From positions 3,677,727 to 3,741,726 of the forward strand of contig CP051244.1 in NCBI GenBank assembly GCA_017795045.1: a stretch of DNA of 64,000 nucleotides, in the 5' to 3' direction. A model generated the notes under the pieces. It was not told where the DNA came from. It saw nothing but the letters and a program-made list of their open reading frames with translations, and searched no databases. The DNA comes from Allomuricauda sp. Its GTDB lineage: Bacteria > Bacteroidota > Bacteroidia > Flavobacteriales > Flavobacteriaceae. Both the position numbers and the translations under genes were made by a program. Positions 27,842 to 37,255 of the stretch are shown piece after piece; the stretch's first letter is position 1, and each line of letters opens with the position of its first letter.

Positions 27842-27896
27842 ATTAATGGCATTTTTTATCAAAAGTCTTTTTTACATTTTCATAAAATTAAAACCA

Positions 27897-28817
27897 ATGA
27901 AAACCGTTACCTACCTACTAATAAATATCCTACCTCTCATTTTCTTTGCTCAAAAGAACGATAATCTAAATCAAATGCTTTGGCAAAGAGTCCAAAATTG
28001 TTCTTCTTTACTTCAAAATATTGATGAAAATGACATTCCAGAATACAACAAGATCGATGATACCAGAAATGGATACCTTAAGGTTTTTGGTGAATATCCC
28101 GCATGTGGCTGTACGTGTAGTTCAACAGTTGGAGCATATAAAGATATTAATGGGAACTATACTCTGTTACAAAAAGAAGAATTCTCATGTAAGTGGGAAA
28201 AATCAATCTCTTCAAATAAAAGTCTATATGAAGTATTGCCTGAAAATTTCAATATCAATATTTTCTCTACAAATAAACCAATACCCGAATCCGACCATGC
28301 TGTGTTCTTCTTGGACATTGATATTCCAAGAATAGGAACGGACACTAAGCTAACTTTAGACCTTATTCCTTTCGGGATTTTAAAAGAGCAAAAGAATGCT
28401 TTGATCACCTTCAATTATTCACAGAATGGTTCAGGAGAAGACAGTCAAAATACCATAACGGATTCCTTTTATAAATTAAAGCTTCTAGCAAATAATATTG
28501 TAAACAAGAGCACACTTACCTTCTTATTGAAGAAAGAATATGACCATATCAACAAAGATGACAAAAAGTATATTGAACAAAATATCATTGCAAGTGATTC
28601 ATGGGGCCATTTTAAATCATTTGACGAACTATCCGAAAAACTAAGGATCATAAAAAACGCCTACGATATCTATTCACAATTAGACTTCATGTCCGTACTA
28701 ATGAGATGGAATAAAGAAAAGGGAAGGTTCGAAATAAAATCAAAAAATGATAGACCAAAGAAAGTGTCTTTTATAAATTTTATCTTGGAAAATGTTTTTT
28801 GGGGTCCAGTCTGCTGA
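27897..28817 (+). CDS. secreted protein of unknown function
   Basis: A 306-residue protein with a signal peptide (LLINILPLIFFAQ) starting at ATG 27897; the frame runs open upstream to 27747 but that part overlaps the divergent SprT-like gene. The mature part holds a Cys-rich spot (YPACGCTCSS) and otherwise soluble alternating strands. I recognise no domain. The gene is AT-rich against its neighbours, ends without an obvious terminator and is preceded by tandem CATTCGTCA repeats. Confidence 0.7.
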   Translation: MKTVTYLLINILPLIFFAQKNDNLNQMLWQRVQNCSSLLQNIDENDIPEYNKIDDTRNGYLKVFGEYPACGCTCSSTVGAYKDINGNYTLLQKEEFSCKWEKSISSNKSLYEVLPENFNINIFSTNKPIPESDHAVFFLDIDIPRIGTDTKLTLDLIPFGILKEQKNALITFNYSQNGSGEDSQNTITDSFYKLKLLANNIVNKSTLTFLLKKEYDHINKDDKKYIEQNIIASDSWGHFKSFDELSEKLRIIKNAYDIYSQLDFMSVLMRWNKEKGRFEIKSKNDRPKKVSFINFILENVFWGPVC

Positions 28818-28841
28818 AAAAAACATTGGAGCATTAAAAAA

Positions 28842-29519
28842 TCAAGGGGTGCTATTGCTTACCTGCAACAACTTCCCATTGTACATTTTTTGTCCGTTGA
28901 GGGAAAAATCCTTGATGTACGAAGCCATGCCCAATGCGGTCACTGGGGCTTGGTAGCCCGGAAAGGCTTCTTCCAACATCTCGGTCTGTACGGCCCCCAA
29001 GGCCAGCACATTAAAACTTGGTCCCGTTTCCTTAAATTCCTCGGCCCAAAGTTCGGTCAGGGTAATGACCGCTCCTTTACTGGAACTATAGGCAGACAAT
29101 CCGGGAAACTTCACACTGCCCTGTACCCCACCCATTGAACTGATGGTGACCACATGGCCTGTTTTGCCCATATTGGGAAGCACTCTTTTGGTCATCTCGG
29201 CCACGCCGAACACGTTTACTTTGTAAACGGCCTCAAATTCTTCCGGAGTGATGTCCAAAAAAGGTTTGTTCAACAGACGTCCGGCATTGTTGATTAGGAC
29301 GTCCACGGACCCCCACTGTTTCAGGAATTCATCCACTTTATCAAAATCCGAAGGGTTTCCCAAATCAAAAGGGAATGCATGGACATTGGAAAGTTTTAAA
29401 TCGGTTATGGGTTGGGCGTTTCTGGACAATGCCAATACCTGATGTCCTTCTTGGGCAAACAATTTGACCAATTCAAACCCAATTCCCCTGCTTGTTCCTG
29501 TAATGATAATGTTTGCCAT
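28842..29519 (-). CDS. short-chain dehydrogenase/reductase (SDR)
   Basis: The 225-residue protein has the SDR cofactor motif ITGTSRGIGFE (TGxxxGIG), the LINNAG motif, and the catalytic Ser and YSSSK (Tyr-x3-Lys). It is a classical SDR using NAD(P)H; the substrate cannot be told. I start it at ATG 29519 (MANIIITG), since the upstream ATG at 29528 adds three residues before the beta strand. It is a single gene between two unrelated neighbours. Confidence 0.92.
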   Translation of the reverse strand: MANIIITGTSRGIGFELVKLFAQEGHQVLALSRNAQPITDLKLSNVHAFPFDLGNPSDFDKVDEFLKQWGSVDVLINNAGRLLNKPFLDITPEEFEAVYKVNVFGVAEMTKRVLPNMGKTGHVVTISSMGGVQGSVKFPGLSAYSSSKGAVITLTELWAEEFKETGPSFNVLALGAVQTEMLEEAFPGYQAPVTALGMASYIKDFSLNGQKMYNGKLLQVSNSTP

Positions 29520-29569
29520 AAATTTCATGATTCATTATTCCCTCAAAAACGGGAATCCAAAAAAAAATA

Positions 29570-29604
29570 GATTTCTCACCCCTAAAAGGGGGTTCGAAAT
29601 GACA
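29570..29604. repeat. half copy of the GTCATTTCGA palindrome
   Basis: AGATTTCTC on the left and TTCGAAATGAC on the right match the right half of the palindrome at 27062-27140, with a CCCC/GGGGG mini-hairpin inserted. It ends 2 bp before the M28 peptidase stop. Confidence 0.6.
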
Positions 29605-29606
29605 TT

Positions 29607-30632
29607 CTATTCTGCTACTTGTATTTCTTGGGTGGGTGCATTGGCAATCCCCTCCAAAACAGGGATGGACTTGTTCACCAAGGTTGCCATATGTTCAAAA
29701 TCCATGATATCTACCTCATCCCCTACTTTGTGATAATGGTCAAAGTTGGTGAAATCAAAGGTGCAAAACGTGTGCGAAGGCACTCCAAACTCTTTGTGGA
29801 ACGGATAATTGTCCGAGCGCTGAAAGAGATTGTATTCCTTGGCCGTTGGCAAAAACCCAATGAGTTTTTCCTTGGCATGGGTATTGCACACCTCAGCAAG
29901 ATTGGAGTTGTCATAGCCCGTGATATACATGAAATAATCCTTGTCCACCAAAGGCACACCGGTCATTTCAAAATTGAGCATGGCATACAGGTTCAGATTC
30001 TGTTCCTTCAATTTCTTGGCTAGATGTTCAGATCCCAACAGTCCTTTTTCCTCTGCACTGAAGAGTGCAAAAATCAGGCTTCGCTTGTTTCTTTTCTTGG
30101 TCCCGAAATATCGGGCCAATTCCATCACGGTAGCCGTTCCCGAAGCATTGTCATTGGCCCCGTTGGCAATCCCATCGCCATTTTCCGGCGCAACGGTCCC
30201 TATGTGATCATAATGGGCACCGATGACAATATATTCGTTCTTCAATGTAGGGTCATTGCCCTCCACAACTCCAACAATATTATAGGCTGGAGCCTCAAAA
30301 TTGGCCAAGGTATCGCGATACGATTCAAAATAGGGAGCCACTCCATACGAACCAAAATAATCTTCGATATACTTTGCGGCCATCTCTATCCCTTCACTTC
30401 CAGAATCACGTCCTTTCAACTCATCTGAGGCCAGATAGTTCATGATGGACCCAATCCTATCGACATTGGAAAAGGTATCCGAGCCTTTTTTTGGCGAAGT
30501 AGTCAATGGTTCTGCGGATGCCACTGTGCTTGCCTGCGAGGTAGGGGATACCAAAGTGGTGGTTTCCTGTATCTGGGTAGAACCACAGCTGAGCACCAAT
30601 AAGGAAGTAAAAGTGTATAAAATGGATTTCAT
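29607..30632 (-). CDS. M28 family zinc aminopeptidase, lipoprotein
   Basis: The 341-residue protein has a lipobox signal peptide (LLVLSC, Cys16). The M28 zinc ligands are visible: IGAHYDHIG, GANDNASGTATVMELAR and FSAEEKGLLGSEHLA (Glu-Glu at the active site), with later NYPFHKEFGVPSHTF. It removes N-terminal residues from peptides at the cell envelope. It lies downstream of the pdh operon on the same strand, separated by a terminator at 30661-30690, so it is transcribed on its own. Confidence 0.93.
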   Translation of the reverse strand: MKSILYTFTSLLVLSCGSTQIQETTTLVSPTSQASTVASAEPLTTSPKKGSDTFSNVDRIGSIMNYLASDELKGRDSGSEGIEMAAKYIEDYFGSYGVAPYFESYRDTLANFEAPAYNIVGVVEGNDPTLKNEYIVIGAHYDHIGTVAPENGDGIANGANDNASGTATVMELARYFGTKKRNKRSLIFALFSAEEKGLLGSEHLAKKLKEQNLNLYAMLNFEMTGVPLVDKDYFMYITGYDNSNLAEVCNTHAKEKLIGFLPTAKEYNLFQRSDNYPFHKEFGVPSHTFCTFDFTNFDHYHKVGDEVDIMDFEHMATLVNKSIPVLEGIANAPTQEIQVAE

Positions 30633-30660
30633 TGTTTTCGTTTTTTGAATTTTCTAAAGA

Positions 30661-30690
30661 TAAAAAAAGCATCCTTAAAAGGATGCTTCT
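30661..30690 (-). terminator. terminator of the pdhA-pdhC transcript
   Basis: AAGCATCC and GGATGCTT form an 8-bp hairpin at 30667-30688 followed on the minus strand by seven T. It lies 37 bp after the pdhC stop. Confidence 0.8.
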
Positions 30691-30726
30691 TATCATAGGT
30701 ATGCTTTTTATTGCTCCAAAAAGGCA

Positions 30727-32352
30727 CTATGCCAACATGGTCACAGGGTTTTCCAAATAAGCCCTCAAGGTTTGAAGGAATTGGGCCCCAGTAGCTCCGT
30801 CCACGGTTCTGTGGTCGCAGGCCAAAGTGATCTTCATGGTACTTCCCGCTACAATCTCCCCATTCTTCACGACGGGTTTGTCCACAATGGCCCCAACGGA
30901 TAAGATGGCCGAATTGGGCTGGTTGATGATAGAGGTAAATTCCAATATTCCGAACATTCCCAAGTTGGAAACGGTAAAGGTGCTCCCTTCCATTTCATCG
31001 GGCTTGATCTTCTTGTTACGGGCCCTTCCTGCCAAATCTTTTACGGCAACCCCCAATTGGGTCAATGAAAGCTGATCGGCAAACTTGATCACGGGCACTA
31101 CAAGACCTTCATCCACCGCTACGGCTACCCCCATATGTACATGGTGTTTGTAAACCGTGGTATCCCCATTCCATGAGGTATTTACCTGGGGATGTTTTTT
31201 CAAGGCCATGGCACAGGCTTTTAATACCATATCGTTGAACGACACTTTGGTGTCGGGTAGATTGTTGATTTGTGCACGTGATGCCTTGGCATTGTCCATA
31301 TCCACCTCAATGGTAAGGTAGTAATGTGGTGCAGAGAATTTGGACTCGCCCAAACGCTTGGCTATTACCTTACGCATGGTTGAATTTTTCACTTCCTCCA
31401 TACTTTCCTCGCCAACGGGCAAACTTATGGGTGCAACAGGTGTGGATGTTTCAGCTGCTTTTTCAACAGCAGGCGCGGCTGTTTTTGAAGGTTGATAGTT
31501 TTCCACATCCTTCTTCACAATTCTTCCGCCATCACCGGAACCTTTTACCTGGGCTAGATCAATTCCTTTGTCCCCTGCTATTTTCTTGGCCAATGGAGAA
31601 GCAAAAATACGCTGTCCGTTTGGCGTGGCAACCACCTCTTCTTTTGTGGCTTCCTCTGCTTTTGGTTGTTCTTGTTGGGCTTCAGCTTTTGGGGCACTGG
31701 CAGTGGTACCTCCACCGGATTGTGCTTTCAATACCGCATCCACATCGGTTCCTTCTGGACCTATAACGGCCAAAAGTGAATCAACCGGGGCTCCTTCCCC
31801 TTCTTGGATACCAATATGCAACAGAGTTCCAGAGTAAAAAGACTCAAACTCCATGGTAGCCTTATCGGTTTCGATTTCGGCCAAGATATCACCTTCTTCC
31901 ACGGTGTCGCCCACCTTCTTCAACCAACTGGCCACGGTTCCTTCCTCCATGGTATCACTCAATCGAGGCATGGTAATGATCTCAACGCCTTCTGGCAGGG
32001 CCGCAGGCTCGCTTACCGTTTGAGCAGGTGCAGATGCCTCAGCTTGGGCTTCAGGAGCTGCTTTTTCTTCTTGTGGAGCGGCACCTCCATTGAGCAGGGC
32101 AGAAATGTCCTCACCCTCTTCTCCAATAATGGCCAAAAGTGAATCAACCGGTGCACCATCCCCTTCTTCAATCCCAATATGGAGCAGGGTTCCTTCATGA
32201 AAGGATTCAAATTCCATGGTGGCCTTATCTGTTTCTATTTCGGCCAAAATATCGCCTTCTTCCACTTTGTCGCCTACTTTCTTGAGCCACTTTGCCACAG
32301 TACCTTCCTCCATGGTATCACTCAATCTGGGCATGTTGATTACTTCTGCCAT
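30727..32352 (-). CDS. pdhC: pyruvate dehydrogenase complex dihydrolipoyl acetyltransferase (E2)
   Basis: The 541-residue protein has two nearly identical N-terminal lipoyl domains (each with ETDKATMEFES around the lipoyl Lys, near residues 40 and 165) joined by Ala/Pro/Glu-rich linkers. A peripheral-subunit-binding domain (IFASPLAKKIAGDKGIDL) follows near residue 260, and then the catalytic domain, with the active-site CDHRTVDGATGAQF close to the C terminus. It transfers acetyl groups to CoA in the complex that links glycolysis to the citrate cycle. It is 4 bp after pdhA. E1 beta and E3 are not here. Confidence 0.96.
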   Translation of the reverse strand: MAEVINMPRLSDTMEEGTVAKWLKKVGDKVEEGDILAEIETDKATMEFESFHEGTLLHIGIEEGDGAPVDSLLAIIGEEGEDISALLNGGAAPQEEKAAPEAQAEASAPAQTVSEPAALPEGVEIITMPRLSDTMEEGTVASWLKKVGDTVEEGDILAEIETDKATMEFESFYSGTLLHIGIQEGEGAPVDSLLAVIGPEGTDVDAVLKAQSGGGTTASAPKAEAQQEQPKAEEATKEEVVATPNGQRIFASPLAKKIAGDKGIDLAQVKGSGDGGRIVKKDVENYQPSKTAAPAVEKAAETSTPVAPISLPVGEESMEEVKNSTMRKVIAKRLGESKFSAPHYYLTIEVDMDNAKASRAQINNLPDTKVSFNDMVLKACAMALKKHPQVNTSWNGDTTVYKHHVHMGVAVAVDEGLVVPVIKFADQLSLTQLGVAVKDLAGRARNKKIKPDEMEGSTFTVSNLGMFGILEFTSIINQPNSAILSVGAIVDKPVVKNGEIVAGSTMKITLACDHRTVDGATGAQFLQTLRAYLENPVTMLA

Positions 32353-32356
32353 CTAC

Positions 32357-33355
32357 TTATAATTTATGTTGTAAAAATGGATAGTCTTCTTGTTCGTAAA
32401 CCATATCGTACAATTGCTCTTTGGGTGGGAAATCTGATTCCTCCGCGAATTTCTCACATTCGGAAACCAAATTCTTCACTCTCTTGTCAATTGCCTTGAT
32501 CTCATCCTCAGTGGCATATCCTTTTTCAAGAATAACGTCCTTTACCTGGGTTATGGGATCAATTTTTTTGTATTCTTCTACCTCTTCCTTGGTTCTGTAA
32601 TGTTGTGCATCCGACATGGAATGTCCACGATAACGATACGTTTTCATTTCCAAGAAAGTAGGGCCTCCTCCTGTCCTGGCACGTTCCACTGCTTTGTCCA
32701 CTTCCTTGGCCACAATGGAAGGATCCATTCCGTCTACAGGACCGCAGGGCATTTCATAGCCCAATCCCAGTTTCCAGATTTCAGTGGAATGCGAGGTTCT
32801 GGCCACAGAAGTTCCCATGGCATAACCATTGTTTTCACAGATGAAAACTACGGGCAACTGCCATAACATGGCCAAGTTGAATGCTTCGTGCAAGGAACCT
32901 TGACGTACAGCACCATCCCCCATGTAACACAAAGTGACGGAGTCCCTATTAAAATATTTATCGCCAAAGGCCAATCCAGCTCCCAAAGGAATCTGACCAC
33001 CAACAATTCCATGCCCACCATAGAACCGGTGTTCCTTGGAGAAAATGTGCATGGACCCCCCCATACCTTTGGAGGTTCCGGTTACTTTTCCGTATAGCTC
33101 CGCCATAACACGTCTTGGATCTACGCCCATACCTATGGGTTGAACGTGGTTACGATACGCGGTGATCATTCTGTCCTTGGTAAGGTCCATAGCGTGTAAG
33201 GACCCAGCCAAAACGGCTTCCTGCCCATTGTACAAATGAAGGAATCCGCGAACTTTTTGCTGGATATATACAGCGGCCAATTTGTCCTCGAACTTTCTCC
33301 AGAACAACATGTCCTCATACCATTTCAAGTAAACTTCTTTGGTGATTTTTTTCAT
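32357..33355 (-). CDS. pdhA: pyruvate dehydrogenase E1 component, alpha subunit
   Basis: The 332-residue protein has the thiamine-diphosphate motif GDGAVRQGSLHEAFNLA...NNGYAMGT and a phosphorylation-loop-like YRYRGHSMSD. It forms the alpha subunit of E1 with PdhB, which is encoded elsewhere. Start ATG 33355 follows a -7 promoter element at 33398-33405; a longer frame from 33400 would cover that promoter. It is the first gene of the pdhA-pdhC unit, ending in the terminator at 30661. Confidence 0.96.
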   Translation of the reverse strand: MKKITKEVYLKWYEDMLFWRKFEDKLAAVYIQQKVRGFLHLYNGQEAVLAGSLHAMDLTKDRMITAYRNHVQPIGMGVDPRRVMAELYGKVTGTSKGMGGSMHIFSKEHRFYGGHGIVGGQIPLGAGLAFGDKYFNRDSVTLCYMGDGAVRQGSLHEAFNLAMLWQLPVVFICENNGYAMGTSVARTSHSTEIWKLGLGYEMPCGPVDGMDPSIVAKEVDKAVERARTGGGPTFLEMKTYRYRGHSMSDAQHYRTKEEVEEYKKIDPITQVKDVILEKGYATEDEIKAIDKRVKNLVSECEKFAEESDFPPKEQLYDMVYEQEDYPFLQHKL

Positions 33356-33397
33356 CAACGATACAATTATGTGAAATTCCCCTGTGGTGGGGAGGAG

Positions 33398-33405
33398 CAA
33401 AAATA
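33398..33405 (-). promoter_or_regulatory. -7 promoter element (TATTTTTG) for pdhA
   Basis: The minus strand reads TATTTTTG, a match to TAnnTTTG, 42 bp before the pdhA ATG at 33355. No clear -33 TTG was seen. Confidence 0.5.
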
Positions 33406-33436
33406 CATATATATCTGTTTTGGAAAAAGTATTGGT

Positions 33437-33928
33437 TTAAGAATCGCTCAAAAATGAGCTATTGAAGGCCAACGGCAAAATATCTGCCATGGAAGTACAT
33501 TTATAAACTGGGCCTTTTTCCGCCTTCATCAAAAGGGTTATGGGCGATTTTTGTTTTTGTTCGTATTCCATGATGGACTGTCTGCAATTGCCACATGGGG
33601 CAGCAGGCATTTGAAGTACATGGTCTTGGGATGCAGCACTGATGGCCACTGCTTTAAGGGCCACTCCGGGATATCTAGCCCCAGCCTGGAACACCGCCAC
33701 ACGCTCTGCACACAGACCTGATGGATAGGAAGCATTTTCCTGGTTGTTCCCTATGACCACTTCCCCGTTTTCCAACAAAACAGCCGCTCCCACTTTAAAC
33801 CTTGAGTACGGCGCATAGGCATTTTCTCGGGCCTGTTCAGCCATGTGCAACAATTTTTGTTCGTTTTGTGACAACTCGGCAGTGTCCTCAAAAACCAAAA
33901 GTTCAAATCCTATCTGTGCTTTTTTCAT
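33437..33928 (-). CDS. cdd: cytidine deaminase
   Basis: The 163-residue protein has the catalytic zinc motifs LCAERVAVF (Cys-Ala-Glu) and PCGNCRQ (PCxxC) of homotetrameric cytidine deaminases, and APYSRFKVGAAV at the front. It deaminates cytidine and deoxycytidine to uridine for salvage. It lies between porV and pdhA, all minus strand. I recall cdd next to porV in other Flavobacteriaceae. A hairpin at 33957-33985 separates it from porV. Confidence 0.95.
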   Translation of the reverse strand: MKKAQIGFELLVFEDTAELSQNEQKLLHMAEQARENAYAPYSRFKVGAAVLLENGEVVIGNNQENASYPSGLCAERVAVFQAGARYPGVALKAVAISAASQDHVLQMPAAPCGNCRQSIMEYEQKQKSPITLLMKAEKGPVYKCTSMADILPLAFNSSFLSDS

Positions 33929-33956
33929 ATTGATCCATAGGTGTTTCCCAAAAATA

Positions 33957-33985
33957 AGAAAACCTGTCCATGGACAGGTTTTTCT
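33957..33985 (-). terminator. perfect palindrome terminator after porV
   Basis: AACCTGTCCATGGACAGGTT is a perfect 20-bp palindrome at 33961-33980, followed on the minus strand by a T-rich run. It is 20 bp beyond the porV stop and upstream of cdd. Confidence 0.7.
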
Positions 33986-34005
33986 TCTATGTTATGTATT
34001 GTTGA

Positions 34006-35151
34006 TCAATCATTATAAAACTCTTCCCCAAAATTAAAGGTAAGCGAGAACCGCAATGTGTTTTCCAAAGGGTTCTTCACTTGGGAGGTGGAGAACAAAT
34101 ATGATAAATCTATTTGTGCTGTTTTAAACTTGAATCCGGCCCCCAACGTAAAAAACTTTCTGGAGCCCTTTTCTTGGCTTTCATTAAAATATCCACTTCG
34201 GAGCATAAAAGTTTCTCTAAATCGGTACTCAGCCCCCAGTGCCCAGGTAATTTCCTTGAGCTCTTCGCTAAAACCATCAGGAGCATCCCCAAAGGATTCA
34301 AAAATCCCACTGAAGAAACTAATATTCTGATATTCGTCATTATCCTCTGCGGTAATGACACCGTCCCCATTGAAATCCCTAGGAGTGGGCACCAACAGTT
34401 TGTTGAACTCTGTGTTCAATGCCAATACATTGTCCTGGTCGAAAATAAAATCGAACCCTCCCCCGAATTTAAGATTGGTGGGCAAAAAGTTTTCCTGACC
34501 GCCTTCATCATATTGAAGGGAACCTCCTATATTGGATATATTGAATCCACCTCTCCAGCGTCCATCGAAACTTTCATAGGCAATTTCCCTGGAACGGAAA
34601 AAACCGGAAACATCGACTGCAAAGGCATTGGCCGCCCGGGAATCTTGCGTACCATCCTGAAACCTGAGATTGGAGCTTATGAACCTCCCCCCCACGGCCA
34701 TGGAAAACGTCTGACTGAGTTTCAGGGAATAGGACCCATCAATGGCAAATTCATTGGGCTTTACCAAGGTTGGGTTCTCATCTATGGTTTGCCTGAGCTC
34801 TATTTCCCCCAATCCAAAATATCTTATACTGAAGGCAAAGGCACTTCGCTCATTAAGTTTATTGTATAAATTGGCGTTCAAAAGGGATACGTCGTTGACG
34901 ATGCTTTCCAAATAAGGGGTATAACTGATTCCCACACCTGTTTTTTGGGTCGCAAATGCGTACTTGGCAGGGTTCCATTGTTGTGAATAGGCATCTACTG
35001 ATGTGGCCACACCCATATCTCCCATACCCGATGCGCGAGCATCCGCAGCTATGGTCAAAAATGGAACGGCCGTAGTGATTACCCTTTCTTGCTGTGCTTT
35101 CACACATGGGGCCATAGCAAGCAACACTACCACTATAAGTAACTTTTTCAT
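34006..35151 (-). CDS. porV: type IX secretion system outer membrane protein PorV (LptO)
   Basis: The 381-residue protein has a signal peptide ending CVKAQ, the typical start ITTAVPFLTIAADARASGMGDMGVAT, an internal EF-hand-like DFNGDGVITAEDNDEY loop and a beta-barrel body ending in LRFSLTFNFGEEFYND. PorV is the shuttle/adaptor that carries cargo proteins from the translocon to the attachment complex of the T9SS, and binds PorU. porU is normally next door in Flavobacteriaceae but is missing here. The gene diverges from gldJ. Confidence 0.95.
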   Translation of the reverse strand: MKKLLIVVVLLAMAPCVKAQQERVITTAVPFLTIAADARASGMGDMGVATSVDAYSQQWNPAKYAFATQKTGVGISYTPYLESIVNDVSLLNANLYNKLNERSAFAFSIRYFGLGEIELRQTIDENPTLVKPNEFAIDGSYSLKLSQTFSMAVGGRFISSNLRFQDGTQDSRAANAFAVDVSGFFRSREIAYESFDGRWRGGFNISNIGGSLQYDEGGQENFLPTNLKFGGGFDFIFDQDNVLALNTEFNKLLVPTPRDFNGDGVITAEDNDEYQNISFFSGIFESFGDAPDGFSEELKEITWALGAEYRFRETFMLRSGYFNESQEKGSRKFFTLGAGFKFKTAQIDLSYLFSTSQVKNPLENTLRFSLTFNFGEEFYND

Positions 35152-35535
35152 TCTTGTCTTTTAATGCTTAGAAAAGATTTGAGATTTCCAGCTATTAACA
35201 TATTACATGTGTAAACGGGTTTTTGACCAAATTCGTGTGATCGTACCCGCTTTTTTTACTTGAACGTTCCACTAAAAGTATACATTAAAGTATTATTAAA
35301 GGTCTATGATTGGACAAAACCGTTAAAACTCGGTGGTATCCATACTATTTTGGCAGTGCATGCGTTAAAAAAGTGTAGCAAAGGTGAACAACGCCTTTGT
35401 CACAATTATTTTAAGAGCGCAAAATATTATGGCAAAAACATCGTTTTAAGCCATTGTAAGGATTAAAATAATCAAAACCAGTTGAAGTAGCTGAAGGCAA
35501 AAAGCCTTAATTTTTAAAGTACTCAAGCCCAAATT
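35152..35535. other. 384-bp intergenic region between porV and gldJ
   Basis: No convincing gene is present; the one open frame (35260-35466) has a TTG start and no protein-like features. A small inverted repeat, CAAAGG/CCTTTG, is at 35379-35399. The region must hold both divergent promoters, but no full TAnnTTTG match was seen. This is where porU would be expected, and nothing of it remains visible. Confidence 0.6.
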
Positions 35536-37191
35536 ATGAAAAAACACTTTATCAAAGTTGTACTTTCTTCCGCCGTTGTGATGGCAAGTTTTTCAAGTTG
35601 TAAAAACTCCTCATCCTCTTCAAAGAATGTATCCAGAGCCACGGGATGGAAAATAAATGCCAAGGAAGGAGGTTTTCAATACAATTCGGACTTCAAGGAG
35701 CAGGAAACTCCTCCGGGAACCGTATTCGTAGAAGGTGGAACCTTTACCAAAGGAAAGGTACAGGACGATATCATGCATGATTGGAACAATACACCCACGC
35801 AACAGCACGTGCAATCGTTCTACATGGATGAAACCGAGGTGACCAATGTAATGTACCTCGAGTACTTGGATTATCTGAAAGCGGTATACCCGCCGGACAA
35901 TCCCAACTACGCCAACATCTATAAAGGGGCATTGCCCGATACCTTGGTCTGGAGAAACCGATTGGGCTTTAACGAGACCATGACCAACAACTACCTAAGG
36001 CACCCGGCCTATGCCGAGTATCCTGTGGTTGGGGTAAACTGGGTACAGGCTTCCCAATATGCCGAGTGGAGGACCGATAGGGTCAACGAGGTCATGTTGG
36101 AACGAGAAGGCTATCTGGCCGAAGATGCCAAGTACAAGGTATTGAACGGTGATATAGGCGGTACGTTCAGCACAGAGGCTTACTTGAACAATCCTGAATC
36201 CGTGTACGGTGGCGAAATAGACTCCTTGCAAGGAAAACAAAAACGTGATTCTATCAACGCCTTCGCCAAAAGAAGTAGCGGTGTGATCATGCCCGAGTAC
36301 AGGCTTCCCACCGAAACCGAATGGGAATATGCCGCACAGGCCCTTGTTGGGACCAGAGAGTACAATAACTACAGAGGTAGAAAAAAATATCCTTGGGAAG
36401 GAGACTACACCCGTAACGGTCAGCGTGTAGGTCGTGGAGACCAGTTGGCCAACTTTAAGCAAGGTAAAGGGGATTACGGCGGTATTGCCGGATGGTCCGA
36501 TGACGGTGCCGATATCACCGCCCAAGTAAAATCATACAAACCCAACGATTTTGGTCTTTATGACATGGCCGGTAACGTAAGCGAGTGGGTTGCCGATGTA
36601 TACCGTCCCATTGTGGATGACGAGATCAGCGACTTTAACTACTACCGTGGAAACGTGTTCATGAAAAAGGCCATTGGTGAGGATGGAAAAGTGGAGATCC
36701 TTGAGGACCAAATCGTATATGACACCTTACCTAATGGTAAAATCGTAGCCGTAAACCTTCCCGGAGAGATCAAGGAAGTACCGGTCGGCGAGGAAGAAAC
36801 GTATCTAAGGACCAACTTTGACCATAGCGACAACCGTGGTTATCGTGATGGTGACCCAGGTTCTTCAAGATTCTTCCAAAGGTTCAGCGATGAATCCGAT
36901 AACAGAAAAATGTACGATTCACCAAAGCATAAGGTAGAGCGTGATTCCACCGGAAACCTTATCCGTCAGTACGACACCTCCAACTACAGGACTTCATTGA
37001 TCAATGATGAGGTACGGGTATACAAAGGAGGTTCGTGGAGAGACCGCGCTTTCTGGTTGGATCCCGCACAACGAAGATATTTGCCTCAATATATGGCCAC
37101 GGACGACATCGGATTCAGATGTGCCATGTCTAGGGTTGGATCTAAATCCAAGTCCAAGAACAAGAGTGTGAGGCACAAGAAAGCAAAATAA
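35536..37191 (+). CDS. gldJ: gliding motility lipoprotein GldJ
   Basis: The 551-residue lipoprotein (lipobox ASFSSC, Cys22) has the formylglycine-generating-enzyme fold of GldJ: VEGGTFTKG, FYMDETEVTNVMYLEYL, VVGVNWVQASQYAEWR, PEYRLPTETEWEYAAQA, and the C-terminal YKGGSWRDRAFWLDPAQRRYL and IGFRCAMSRV. GldJ sits in the periplasm as part of the T9SS/gliding motor and is needed for GldK stability. The C terminus ends in a Lys/Ser-rich tail. murF follows after a terminator; this order (gldJ then murF) is typical for Flavobacteriia. Confidence 0.97.
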   Translation: MKKHFIKVVLSSAVVMASFSSCKNSSSSSKNVSRATGWKINAKEGGFQYNSDFKEQETPPGTVFVEGGTFTKGKVQDDIMHDWNNTPTQQHVQSFYMDETEVTNVMYLEYLDYLKAVYPPDNPNYANIYKGALPDTLVWRNRLGFNETMTNNYLRHPAYAEYPVVGVNWVQASQYAEWRTDRVNEVMLEREGYLAEDAKYKVLNGDIGGTFSTEAYLNNPESVYGGEIDSLQGKQKRDSINAFAKRSSGVIMPEYRLPTETEWEYAAQALVGTREYNNYRGRKKYPWEGDYTRNGQRVGRGDQLANFKQGKGDYGGIAGWSDDGADITAQVKSYKPNDFGLYDMAGNVSEWVADVYRPIVDDEISDFNYYRGNVFMKKAIGEDGKVEILEDQIVYDTLPNGKIVAVNLPGEIKEVPVGEEETYLRTNFDHSDNRGYRDGDPGSSRFFQRFSDESDNRKMYDSPKHKVERDSTGNLIRQYDTSNYRTSLINDEVRVYKGGSWRDRAFWLDPAQRRYLPQYMATDDIGFRCAMSRVGSKSKSKNKSVRHKKAK

Positions 37192-37210
37192 TAATAGCTA
37201 GAGTATTTTT

Positions 37211-37244
37211 AAAAGGCCCTGACGTTTAGTTGGGGCTTTTTTTT
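37211..37244 (+). terminator. terminator between gldJ and murF
   Basis: AAAAGGCCC and GGGGCTTTT pair with one mismatch around a 13-base loop and end in eight T, 20 bp after the gldJ stop and 12 bp before murF. Confidence 0.75.
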
Positions 37245-37255
37245 ATCTTCGATTT

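Noticed and set aside
31790..32350. Two near-identical DNA blocks, which could look like a duplication or assembly artefact
   Set aside because: They code for the two lipoyl domains of pdhC, a normal feature of E2 proteins.
35260..35466. 68-codon open frame upstream of gldJ
   Set aside because: TTG start, no motif, biased to Lys/Val/Leu repeats from AT-rich DNA; likely non-coding.
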